From the NCBI GenBank assembly GCA_944380625.1, contig CALWIE010000043.1, forward strand, positions 1 through 11,103: 11,103 bases of DNA. Direction: 5' to 3'. Position 1 is the first letter of the stretch. The number at the start of each line of letters is the position of its first letter. A model generated the notes under the pieces. It was given only the letters and a program-made list of their open reading frames with translations, was not told where the DNA came from and did not search any database. The translations under genes and the position numbers were made by a program. Origin of the DNA: an uncultured Clostridia bacterium (GTDB lineage: Bacteria > Bacillota_A > Clostridia > Oscillospirales > Acutalibacteraceae). Below are positions 1-5,687 of this stretch, one piece after another.

Positions 1-762
1 ACCTTTATCCAGAGCCAGGTCAAGACCCATGCAGAGCTCTCCTGGGTGCTCAGCTGCTACACCCAGTTCGGTGAGCTCTCCCGGATGACCCAGTTCAAGG
101 ACAAGTCCGCAAAACACGCGGACAACATCAACGCCGGGCTGTTTACCTACCCCTGCCTGATGGCCGCGGACATCCTCCTCTACCAGGCGGACTACGTCCC
201 TGTGGGCGCCGACCAGAAGCAGCACCTGGAGCTTACCCGGAACATCGCCGAGCGCTTTAACGGCCTGTACAGCCCCACCTTCACCGTGCCGGAACCCATC
301 ATCCCCAAACACGGGGCCCGGATTATGAGCTTGCAGGACCCCACCCGGCAGATGAGCAAATCCGACGAGAACGTGAACGCCTTTATCACTGTGCTGGACG
401 ACCCGGACACGGTGATGCGCAAGTTCAAGCGGGCGGTGACCGACTCCGACGCCACCGTGCGCTTTGACCCGGAGGCAAAGCCCGGGGTCTCCAACCTGAT
501 GGGGATCTACTCCTGCGTCACCGGCAAGTCCATGGAGGAGATCGAGGCGGAGTTTGCGGGCAAGGGCTACGGGGACTTCAAGCCCGCCGTGGCCGAGGCC
601 GTCATCGAAGAGCTGCGGCCCATCCAGGCCCGCTTTAAAGAGCTGGCCGGGGACAAGGCCTACTTAGAGCAGTGCTTTAAGGACAACGCCCCCAAGGCGG
701 AACGCATCGCCCGCAGGACGCTCCAAAAGGTGATGAAAAAGGTGGGGTATCTGCCCCTGTGA
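1..762 (+). CDS. trpS: Tryptophan--tRNA ligase, 3' part (5' end outside window)
   Basis: C-terminal 253 residues of tryptophanyl-tRNA synthetase, the cytosolic class I enzyme that charges tRNA-Trp with tryptophan using ATP. The reading frame is open from base 1, so the gene starts upstream; the GTG at 46 is internal. Visible family features are the GADQKQHLELTRNIAERFN segment of the catalytic core and the class I KMSKS signature, here as QMSKSDEN (roughly window residues 117-124), so Gln replaces the first Lys. The C-terminal anticodon-binding helical region ends in KKVGYLPL, and the length after KMSKS matches bacterial TrpRS. A strong terminator follows 13 bases after the stop. Family assignment is secure; the missing N-terminal part (HIGH-type motif) cannot be judged. 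Confidence 0.96.
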   Translation, partial: TFIQSQVKTHAELSWVLSCYTQFGELSRMTQFKDKSAKHADNINAGLFTYPCLMAADILLYQADYVPVGADQKQHLELTRNIAERFNGLYSPTFTVPEPIIPKHGARIMSLQDPTRQMSKSDENVNAFITVLDDPDTVMRKFKRAVTDSDATVRFDPEAKPGVSNLMGIYSCVTGKSMEEIEAEFAGKGYGDFKPAVAEAVIEELRPIQARFKELAGDKAYLEQCFKDNAPKAERIARRTLQKVMKKVGYLPL

Positions 763-775
763 CAGCGCCACACAG

Positions 776-808
776 AAAAAGGACATGGGAAACTCCCATG
801 TCCTTTTT
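776..808. terminator. Rho-independent terminator, bidirectional
   Basis: Perfect 10-bp stem GGACATGGGA (781-790) / TCCCATGTCC (794-803) with a 3-base loop, flanked by A5 on the left and T6 on the right. It ends trpS on the plus strand. Because the left flank reads as a T-run on the other strand, it should also end the converging phage-derived operon. Confidence 0.93.
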
Positions 809-818
809 TGCGCGCTCT

Positions 819-850
819 ATTCCCCTTTCCCCTTATTCCCCTTTCCCCTT
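819..850. repeat. Two perfect 16-bp tandem copies across the holin stop codon
   Basis: The unit ATTCCCCTTTCCCCTT occurs at 819-834 and again, identically, at 835-850. Read on the minus strand it encodes the last residues of the holin (KGKGE) and its TAA stop, then repeats the same bases after the stop. Possible origins are replication slippage or a trace of the event that removed whatever followed the holin. Confidence 0.9.
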
Positions 851-1117
851 GGGGCGGGTGTAGGAAAGGGCCTGCTCGCTATCCCCCAGGCCGGCGGTAG
901 TGGGGTCGGTGACCGCGCTCCACAGGGAGCCGAGCACCGCCGCCACGATCACCGGGTTTTGGGCCGCCTTTACAAGGGCGTCCCACAGGGCCGCCCAGGT
1001 GGTGACCTCCTCCCACTGGACCCCCAGGCCCACCAGGATGGGGCTGAGCACCGCCGCCCCCACCTGGGCCCAAAACAGGGGGTTTTTAAGGCGCACCTTC
1101 CAATTGATCGACGCCAT
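833..1117 (-). CDS. Phage holin, phi-LC3 family
   Basis: A 94-residue small membrane protein of the phi-LC3-type phage holins, which form inner-membrane lesions at the end of lytic growth. The N-terminus MASINWKVRLKNPLFW is the typical opening of this family. Two hydrophobic segments are visible (about residues 13-33 and 54-70), followed by a polar, charged tail ending KGKGE. An AGGAGG Shine-Dalgarno site lies just upstream of the ATG. Its start overlaps the 3' end of the preceding coiled-coil gene by 32 bases, suggesting coupled translation. Normally an endolysin gene follows; here the next feature is the trpS terminator. The stop codon sits inside a 16-bp tandem repeat. Family call is good; activity is untested. 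Confidence 0.88.
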   Translation of the reverse strand: MASINWKVRLKNPLFWAQVGAAVLSPILVGLGVQWEEVTTWAALWDALVKAAQNPVIVAAVLGSLWSAVTDPTTAGLGDSEQALSYTRPKGKGE

Positions 1118-1400
1118 GTCTTCCTCCTCTCTTTCCCTCTAGCAGGGCCAGGCGGTTCTCGCACCGGCCCAGGCGTTTTTCCTGCTGATTGAAGCGCCCC
1201 GAGAGCCGCCGCTCCAGGTCTTCCTCCCGGGCCCGCAGCCTCTGGTCTTCCCCCTCCAGCTTGTCCAGCCGGTGGAGGACGTGCTCCAGGATGGCGGAGA
1301 GCCGGGAGATCGTCCCGTTGAGCTTTACGATGGGGCCCGCCACCGCGGCGGTCAGGGCCGCCAGCACCGAGAGGCTTGTCACCACCGTCCACTGGTCCAT
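1086..1400 (-). CDS. Small membrane-anchored coiled-coil protein (XhlA-like, probable lysis accessory)
   Basis: A 104-residue protein with one hydrophobic N-terminal segment (about residues 5-24) followed by a long charged heptad-like region (about 28-90, rich in Leu, Arg, Glu and Gln) that should form a coiled coil. This layout and the position immediately before a holin match the XhlA/BhlA-like accessory proteins of Firmicutes prophages, which sit in the membrane and assist lysis. No enzymatic motif is seen. The ATG at 1400 is preceded by a purine-rich GGGGGGAAGAGGG stretch; the reading frame stays open further upstream, but that part has shadow-like composition. It overlaps the terminase end by 22 bases and the holin start by 32 bases. 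Architecture is seen directly; the lysis role is inferred from neighbours. Confidence 0.72.
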   Translation of the reverse strand: MDQWTVVTSLSVLAALTAAVAGPIVKLNGTISRLSAILEHVLHRLDKLEGEDQRLRAREEDLERRLSGRFNQQEKRLGRCENRLALLEGKRGGRHGVDQLEGAP

Positions 1401-2839
1401 CCCTCTTCCCCCCTTCCTATGGAGACAAAAGGCGAGGACGCCCCCGCCCCCGCCGGGCCCTGGGCCTGGGCCCGGACGCAATAGGCGATGCCCAGGGCCA
1501 TGACGCAGTCGTCGTGGGCCCCCTGCTGGGCCTCGGGCCGGCCCCTCTGGTTGCGGACAAAGGTGAGCATCTCCTCCAGGGTGTCCCGGTCGTTGAGCCA
1601 CTCCGGGTGGTCCCGGACCACCTCCACCAGCCCGGCGATGAGCAGGGGCCGGGTGACGCTGGTGGTCTTAAAGCCGTAGCTCTGGGTGGGCCGGTGGGTG
1701 AAGCTGTCCTCTGTCTGGCGCACATACTGGCGGGGATAGCCCAGCCGCTCCAGCTCCCGAATGGGGTAGCTGGAGAAGTTGGCCTCCACGGCCAGGAGGG
1801 CGGTGTTGTACCAGGTCCCCAAGCAGTAGAGCTGGCGGGCAAACAGGTCCTCGTCCATCTGGCCCCGGAGGGTACACACCTGCCGGCCGGTGCGCCGGTC
1901 GATCACCTGGGCCACGTTGAAGTCCGAGCCCTCCCCGGCGGTGTCCGCCCCCAGGATGTAGTCCCCCTCCGGTTCCGGCTCCCGGTAGACCTGTACAGGC
2001 CCTGTGGGGGAATCCACCCACCGGAGGGAGGCCCTGTCCAAGAGGACGGCCTCCGCCTGGGGGCTGTAGCGGGAGGAAATGGTGAACTCCCCCCGCTTTA
2101 CCGGGCCCGGAAGCTCCCCCAGGCGCCGGCTGACCTGCCGGGCGTCGAAAAGGCTCTGCCCCAGGACGCCCCACTCCCCCAGGCAGTAGACGGCGTAGTA
2201 GTAGGGGTCGGTGTCCCGGTAGCTCTCCAGGGTGGCCTTGTAGTCCCCGTCCAGGAAGCGGTTGTCCCGGTAGGTGGATTTCATCACCGCAGCCCGGGGG
2301 TCTTCCCGGTCGAAAAAGCGCCTCTTGAGCCAGTGGCGGGCGCTGACCGGGTTGAAGGTGAGGACCATCTGCTTGTGGGCCCCTCTGCCCCGCAGGCGCA
2401 CATCCAACTGGTTGAAGTCCCCTTCGGAGATCTCCGAAGCCTCCTCCACCCAGACGTCCGTCAGCTCCCCTTTGGGGAAGGTGAGGGACTTGAGCTTCTC
2501 CGCGTCGTCCAGGCCCTTGAAGATTACGGCGTTGCCGTTGGCGCAGGTGATCCGCAGGTCGGACTCCCGGCAGGTGAACAGCTCCCCCAGCCCCCACCTC
2601 TGGATGACCTGCCGGAACAGGGCGTAGGTGGAGTCCCGGTGGGTGGCCGCCACAGCCCGCACCACCAGGACGTTGCACAGGGGAAGCCCCAGCAGCCGGT
2701 AGAGGAACCGCTGCACCGCGAACACGCTCTTTCCCGAGCCAGCCCCGCCGTACAGCACCAGATAGCGGTGGGACTGGTCCTCCAAAAAGGGAAGGAAGGC
2801 GGGGTTGAAGGCCTTTTGGGGAATGGTCACCCGGCGCAT
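1379..2839 (-). CDS. terL: Phage terminase large subunit, PBSX-like family
   Basis: A 486-residue DNA-packaging motor/nuclease that in a complete phage pumps DNA into the prohead and cuts it. The N-terminal ATPase has Walker A GGAGSGKS (31-38), Walker B ending DVWVEEAS (129-135) with catalytic Glu, and a coupling-type motif LTFNP (160-164). The C-terminal RNase H-like nuclease shows acidic residues in LGADTAGEGSDF (D299), AVEAN (E352) and HDD (443-444). Length and all motifs are consistent with an intact enzyme. A GGGGAGGAGG Shine-Dalgarno site lies inside the end of terS, with only one base between the terS stop and this ATG. The last residues (WTSGRW) are read from the start region of the next gene in another frame, which could mark a deletion joint. 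No portal gene follows, which is abnormal. Confidence 0.94.
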   Translation of the reverse strand: MRRVTIPQKAFNPAFLPFLEDQSHRYLVLYGGAGSGKSVFAVQRFLYRLLGLPLCNVLVVRAVAATHRDSTYALFRQVIQRWGLGELFTCRESDLRITCANGNAVIFKGLDDAEKLKSLTFPKGELTDVWVEEASEISEGDFNQLDVRLRGRGAHKQMVLTFNPVSARHWLKRRFFDREDPRAAVMKSTYRDNRFLDGDYKATLESYRDTDPYYYAVYCLGEWGVLGQSLFDARQVSRRLGELPGPVKRGEFTISSRYSPQAEAVLLDRASLRWVDSPTGPVQVYREPEPEGDYILGADTAGEGSDFNVAQVIDRRTGRQVCTLRGQMDEDLFARQLYCLGTWYNTALLAVEANFSSYPIRELERLGYPRQYVRQTEDSFTHRPTQSYGFKTTSVTRPLLIAGLVEVVRDHPEWLNDRDTLEEMLTFVRNQRGRPEAQQGAHDDCVMALGIAYCVRAQAQGPAGAGASSPFVSIGRGEEGWTSGRW

Positions 2840-2840
2840 A

Positions 2841-3230
2841 TCACCCCTCCTCCCCTTCCACCTGGACCGTGATGGGCCCCAGGTCCGGAAGCTCTTTCTC
2901 CCCGTAGCCGAAGCAGCTTTGCAGGATGAATTTGGCCCCGGAGGAGGTGTCCCTCCGGTAGACGGCCTGGAGGTTCTCCTCCTCCACCTGGGAGCAGGCC
3001 CGGGCCAGGAGGCTCCCCAGGGGGGAATCCCCCTCTTGGGCCAGGAGCCGCCGCAGCTCCTCCCGGCCGGAAAAGCCCAGGGCCAGGGCCAGGCCCGTCA
3101 CGGTGGGCTGGCGCTCCCCCTGGGCGCAGCTTTGAAAGTACTGGCTCACCGCCCGCCCCACCCCTCGGGGCGTGCGGGGGACGCGCCCCTTTGCCACAGC
3201 GGCCACCCCCTTTCCACGCCTGGGGGACAA
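2841..3230 (-). CDS. terS: Phage terminase small subunit (gp3-like DNA-packaging protein)
   Basis: A 129-residue protein placed directly before terL. The order is a basic N-terminus (MSPRRGKG), a helix-turn-helix-like segment around TVTGLALALGFSGREEL (about 43-59), then an oligomerising helical part (LLARACSQVEEENLQAVY) and the tail segment GAKFILQSCFGYGEKE, the pattern I associate with gp3-type small terminases that recognise the packaging site. The start is TTG at 3230, chosen because AGGAAAGGGG ends one base before it; an internal GTG about eight codons later has its purine stretch directly abutting and is less likely. It follows the upstream gene by nine bases. The family is fairly sure; the recognised pac site is unknown. 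Confidence 0.82.
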   Translation of the reverse strand: MSPRRGKGVAAVAKGRVPRTPRGVGRAVSQYFQSCAQGERQPTVTGLALALGFSGREELRRLLAQEGDSPLGSLLARACSQVEEENLQAVYRRDTSSGAKFILQSCFGYGEKELPDLGPITVQVEGEEG

Positions 3231-3239
3231 GCCCCTTTC

Positions 3240-3557
3240 CTATCGCCCATGGGGCTCTCCCCCCTCCCTGGGAAAACAGCGGCGGCACACCCGGCTGTAG
3301 GCGTAGCGGGCCTTGCCCACCGTCCACCGGTAGCCCAGCTCCGCCACCACCTGCTTCCAGGGGACGGGGCCCCCGTGCTCCAGCACCTTCCGGGCGATGA
3401 TCCGGGCCTTGGGGTCCGGCAGGCCCTCCGCCAGGGACTCCAGCGCCCCCAATAGGTCCCGCAGCTGCCGGGCCCGGCCCTGGGCCTCCGGGCGGCTGCC
3501 CAGGGCCGCCAGCTCCTCCCGCAGGAAGGGCGCCTGCTCGAACAGGGCCCGGGTCAC
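3240..3557 (-). CDS. ArpU/DUF1492-like phage regulator, C-terminal HTH-type half
   Basis: A 105-residue protein starting at a GTG that overlaps the stop of the previous gene (GTGA), so translation is probably coupled; there is no separate good Shine-Dalgarno site. The N-terminal half is helical and charged. The C-terminal half (PDPKARIIARKVLEHG...WKQVVAELGY...ARYAYSRVCRRCF) has the spacing of the sigma-70-region-4-like helix-turn-helix of ArpU/RinA/DUF1492-type phage late regulators, which usually stand just before terS. With its 65-residue neighbour it resembles one such regulator split into two chains. The open frame continues upstream to 3785, but that part is a Gly/Pro-rich shadow of the neighbouring gene. 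The regulatory role is inferred from similarity by eye and from position. Confidence 0.62.
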   Translation of the reverse strand: MTRALFEQAPFLREELAALGSRPEAQGRARQLRDLLGALESLAEGLPDPKARIIARKVLEHGGPVPWKQVVAELGYRWTVGKARYAYSRVCRRCFPREGGEPHGR

Positions 3558-3751
3558 AGGGAGCGGGCCGCCCGGCGCTGGAGCACATGGGCCGTCACCC
3601 GCAGGTCGTCCCGGATCTCCAAAAGCTTCCCGATGCGGGGCCACAGATCCCCCTCCCGGCTGGTTTTCCCCTCTTGGCGTAGCTGGGCGATGCGCCGGTC
3701 CAGACGGGCCACCTCTTCCAGGTAGCCCTGGGCCATGGTTGCATAATCCAT
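3554..3751 (-). CDS. Small coiled-coil phage protein, DUF1492-like N-terminal half
   Basis: A 65-residue, highly helical protein: MDYATMAQGYLEEVARLDRRI, then a charged stretch and a second helix (LWPRIGKLLEIRDDLRVTAHVLQ). It has no membrane segment and no catalytic motif. The pattern matches the N-terminal helical part of DUF1492/ArpU-type proteins of clostridial prophages. The ATG at 3751 was chosen over an upstream start because GGAGGAG lies 8 bases before it. It is the first gene of the minus-strand operon, about 75 bases after the predicted transcription start. Function is unknown; it may pair with the next gene's product. Confidence 0.62.
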   Translation of the reverse strand: MDYATMAQGYLEEVARLDRRIAQLRQEGKTSREGDLWPRIGKLLEIRDDLRVTAHVLQRRAARSL

Positions 3752-3797
3752 CGATTGTTCTCCTCCCCTTTCTCCTTTTTTGCAAACGGGCCCTGCG

Positions 3798-3807
3798 CTC
3801 ATGTGAG
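3798..3807. promoter_or_regulatory. Operator-like site 1 (CTCATGTGAG)
   Basis: Inverted CTCA/TGAG arms with a 2-base centre, the same arms as the perfect palindrome at 3838-3849. It lies about 15-25 bases downstream of the predicted start of the phage operon transcript, where a bound repressor would block RNA polymerase. Confidence 0.55.
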
Positions 3808-3829
3808 TGATTTTGTGGGTCCTATCTTC

Positions 3830-3858
3830 ATTTTATTACTCATATGAGTTTTTGTCAA
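3830..3858 (-). promoter_or_regulatory. Promoter of the phage-derived operon
   Basis: On the minus strand, -35 TTGACA (3858-3853), a 17-base spacer and -10 TAAAAT (3835-3830): near-perfect sigma-A consensus. It drives the six genes from 3751 down to 833. The spacer contains the palindromic operator, so repressor binding and polymerase binding should exclude each other. Confidence 0.86.
3838..3849. promoter_or_regulatory. Operator-like site 2, perfect palindrome ACTCATATGAGT
   Basis: A 12-bp perfect palindrome centred within the spacer of the minus-strand promoter. It is the best-formed of three related sites in the repressor/operon intergenic region and the most likely main binding site of the Xre/S24 repressor encoded next door. 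Confidence 0.75.
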
Positions 3859-3874
3859 GAACAAGTTTCTCCAA

Positions 3875-3881
3875 ATGAGTA
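3875..3881. promoter_or_regulatory. Operator-like half-site 3 (ATGAGTA)
   Basis: A single half-site related to the palindromes at 3798 and 3838, eight bases upstream of the -35 box of the repressor's own promoter. It could help autoregulation. The other arm (CTCC) is poorly conserved. Confidence 0.35.
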
Positions 3882-3888
3882 TTTTTAC

Positions 3889-3918
3889 TTGACGGATTTC
3901 CTCACCTTGTGGTATCCT
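3889..3918 (+). promoter_or_regulatory. Repressor promoter
   Basis: -35 TTGACG (3889-3894), an 18-base spacer and -10 TATCCT (3913-3918); transcription would begin near 3925, giving a very short leader. It is weaker than the divergent promoter, as is usual when a repressor maintains its own modest expression. Confidence 0.66.
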
Positions 3919-3936
3919 TAGAAAAACAGAAGGCAG

Positions 3937-4686
3937 GTGACCCTTTTGCATTTTTTGGAGAAACTGGACTTTCTTTTGGAGCGGGATGGGCTGAACCGGC
4001 GGACCCTCTCCCTGCGCAGCGGCATCCCCTACACCACCATCGACAACTGGTACAAGCGGGGCTACGACGGGCTGCAGCTCTCCACCGCGGGGAAGCTGGC
4101 GGACTTTTTCGGCACCACGGCGGACTTTTTCCTGCGGGAGGAGCTCACCGACCCCAACTACGCCAAGGCCCTGGGCTTTTCTGTGAGCTTTGGGGAGATG
4201 CGGCAGCTGGAAAAGTACCGGGCCCTGGACCTGTATGGGAAGCGGGCCGTGGACGGCCTGCTGGAAACGGAGCACCAGCGCATGACCCGCCAGGCCCAGC
4301 GGGAGCAGAAGGGGTGGATCACCTACATCAACCTGTACGACCTGGCGGTGTCCGCGGGCACCGGCGAGCCCCTGGGGGACACCTACTACACCACCAAGCT
4401 GGAGATCCCCACAGAGCGGGTGCCGGAAAACGCCCACTGCTGCCTGCGGGTGAGCGGGGACAGCATGGAGCCCGCCTACAAGGACGGGGACATCGTCTTC
4501 ATCCAGCGGCTGGACGGCACCGGCCTGCGGGAGGGGGAGGTGGGGGTGTTCGCCTTCAACGGCGAGGGCTACATCAAGCAGCTGGGCCACCGGCAGCTGC
4601 TGTCCTTCAACACCCGGTACGCCCCCATCCCCGTGGGGCCCTACGACCGGCTGGAATGCCAGGGGCGGGTCTTGGGGAAGCTGTAA
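3937..4686 (+). CDS. Xre-type repressor with S24 (LexA/CI-like) self-cleaving domain
   Basis: A 249-residue phage-type repressor. An N-terminal Xre helix-turn-helix (about residues 8-65, with LNRRTLSLRSGIPYTTIDNWY as recognition region) is joined by a charged linker to an S24 peptidase domain. The autocleavage site is Ala140-Gly141 (VSAGTGEP), the nucleophile Ser176 lies in SGDSMEP and the general base is Lys214 in GYIKQLG; all are present, so RecA-stimulated self-cleavage is expected. The start is ambiguous: GTG at 3937 has GAAGG only 3 bases away, whereas TTG at 3946 has AGGTGA at ideal distance and would shorten the protein by 3 residues. It is divergent from the phage operon and shares an operator-rich region with it. 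The target is inferred from that arrangement. Confidence 0.92.
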   Translation: MTLLHFLEKLDFLLERDGLNRRTLSLRSGIPYTTIDNWYKRGYDGLQLSTAGKLADFFGTTADFFLREELTDPNYAKALGFSVSFGEMRQLEKYRALDLYGKRAVDGLLETEHQRMTRQAQREQKGWITYINLYDLAVSAGTGEPLGDTYYTTKLEIPTERVPENAHCCLRVSGDSMEPAYKDGDIVFIQRLDGTGLREGEVGVFAFNGEGYIKQLGHRQLLSFNTRYAPIPVGPYDRLECQGRVLGKL

Positions 4687-4738
4687 GGGCCGGGGCGTCA
4701 GGCGTGCAGAGCCCTCTGGCGGGCGCTGCAAAAAAACA

Positions 4739-4767
4739 TTGAAAAACCCGGCGGTTTCCCGTATAAT
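4739..4767 (+). promoter_or_regulatory. Promoter of nfnAB
   Basis: -35 TTGAAA (4739-4744), a 17-base spacer and -10 TATAAT (4762-4767). Predicted transcription start is near 4774, leaving a leader of about 70 bases that contains a hairpin. Confidence 0.85.
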
Positions 4768-4785
4768 AGAAAGAGTCATGCAAGA

Positions 4786-4823
4786 GGGGCGGCACAAAGC
4801 TGCGTTTTTTTCAGAGCCGCCCC
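4786..4823 (+). promoter_or_regulatory. 5'-leader hairpin upstream of nfnA
   Basis: An 8-bp perfect GC stem, GGGGCGGC (4786-4793) / GCCGCCCC (4816-4823), enclosing a 22-base loop with a T7 run. It ends five bases before the AAAGGAG ribosome site. It may stabilise the mRNA or affect translation. No known riboswitch or attenuator pattern is recognised, and no T-run follows the stem, so it is not a terminator. Confidence 0.6.
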
Positions 4824-4843
4824 CTATAAAGGAGTTTTGCGCT

Positions 4844-5686
4844 ATGTACCGTATTGTGAAAAAACAGGTGCTCAACCCCACCGTCACCCGGATGGAGATC
4901 GACGCCCCCTTAGTCGCCAAAAAGGCGGAGCCGGGGCAGTTTATCATCCTGCGGGTGGACGAAAAGGGCGAACGGATCCCCCTGACTGTGGCGGATTTCG
5001 ACCGGGAAAAGGGCACTGTGACCATTATTTTCCAGATTGTGGGCGCCACCACGGAAAAGCTCAACCACCTGGAGGAGGGCGACTGCCTCCAGGACTTTGT
5101 GGGCCCTCTGGGCAGGCCCTCGGAAACCGAGGGCCTGAAGAAGGTGGCCGTCATCGGCGGGGGCGTGGGCTGCGCCATCGCCTATCCTGTGGCGAAGAAG
5201 CTCCATGAGCAGGGGGCGGAGGTCCACTCCATTGTGGGCTTCCGCAACCGGGATCTGGTCATCCTGGAGGAGGAGTTCCGGGCGGTCAGCGACAAGTTCG
5301 TCATGATGACGGACGACGGCTCCTGGGGGGAGAAGGGCCTTGTGACAGGCGCCCTGGAGAAGCTCATCGGCGAGGGCGAGACCTATGACGAGGTCATCGC
5401 CATCGGGCCCCTGGTGATGATGAAGTTTGTCACGAAGCTCACGAAAGAGCACAACATCAAAACAGTGGTGAGCATGAACCCCATCATGATCGACGGCACG
5501 GGCATGTGCGGCGGCTGCCGCCTGACCGTGGGCGGGAAAACCAAGTTCGCCTGCGTGGACGGGCCGGACTTCGACGGCTTTGAGGTGGACTTTGACGAGG
5601 CCATGGCCCGGGGCACCATGTACCGGGACTTTGAGCGCCACGCCTATGAGGAGACCTGCAATCTCTTCCGCAAGGAGGTACAGTGA
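4844..5686 (+). CDS. nfnA: NfnA-like FAD/NAD-binding [2Fe-2S] subunit (ferredoxin-NADP reductase family)
   Basis: A 280-residue small subunit of the NADH-dependent reduced ferredoxin:NADP+ oxidoreductase type; annotators also call such proteins sulfide dehydrogenase subunit beta or DHODB electron-transfer-like. The N-terminal FAD-binding barrel carries RIPLTVAD (44-51). The nucleotide-binding domain has VAVIGGGVGCAIAYP (101-115). The C-terminal cluster motif is DGTGMCGGC...FACVDGP, with Cys222, 225 and 237; Asp217 stands where PyrK-type proteins have the first Cys, as known for NfnA. The start is ATG at 4844 with AAAGGAG 9 bases upstream; the longer open frame from 4739 runs through the promoter and is rejected. 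It is followed one base later by nfnB. Family is secure; the electron-bifurcating role is inferred. Confidence 0.88.
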   Translation: MYRIVKKQVLNPTVTRMEIDAPLVAKKAEPGQFIILRVDEKGERIPLTVADFDREKGTVTIIFQIVGATTEKLNHLEEGDCLQDFVGPLGRPSETEGLKKVAVIGGGVGCAIAYPVAKKLHEQGAEVHSIVGFRNRDLVILEEEFRAVSDKFVMMTDDGSWGEKGLVTGALEKLIGEGETYDEVIAIGPLVMMKFVTKLTKEHNIKTVVSMNPIMIDGTGMCGGCRLTVGGKTKFACVDGPDFDGFEVDFDEAMARGTMYRDFERHAYEETCNLFRKEVQ

Positions 5687-5687
5687 G

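Larger units (their letters stand above)
833..4686. mobile_element. Phage-derived block: six-gene packaging/holin operon plus divergent S24 repressor
   Basis: Contiguous phage-type genes lie between trpS and nfnA: repressor (plus strand) and, divergently, two small late-regulator-like proteins, TerS, TerL, a membrane/coiled-coil protein and a holin. No integrase, portal, protease, capsid, head-tail, tail or endolysin gene is present, so as it stands it cannot make a virion. All seven frames are open and full length for their families, promoters and operators look intact, and base composition matches the host genes. No flanking att-like direct repeats were found by eye. Read as a reduced prophage or domesticated cassette; exact ends are uncertain. 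Confidence 0.8.

Noticed and set aside
1376..2872. 498-codon open frame on the plus strand opposite terL
   Set aside because: Pro/Gly/Val/Leu/Gln-rich shadow of the terminase gene caused by G/C codon bias; no domain, and terL has all its catalytic motifs on the other strand.
833..4686. CRISPR array, tRNA, integrase or att sites flanking the phage block
   Set aside because: No spaced repeats, no cloverleaf sequence, no recombinase motifs and no matching direct repeats at the two ends were found by eye.
4687..4738. Possible terminator after the repressor gene
   Set aside because: A CAGAG/CTCTG hairpin exists near 4708-4719 but no T-run follows; the downstream run is A, so no plus-strand terminator is supported.
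4739..4843. N-terminal extension of nfnA from 4739
   Set aside because: This stretch contains the -35, the -10 and the leader hairpin; the family N-terminus begins at the ATG at 4844.
3799..5178. 459-codon minus-strand open frame across the repressor and nfnA start
   Set aside because: It runs through two promoters, the operator region and two well-supported genes; composition is shadow-like.
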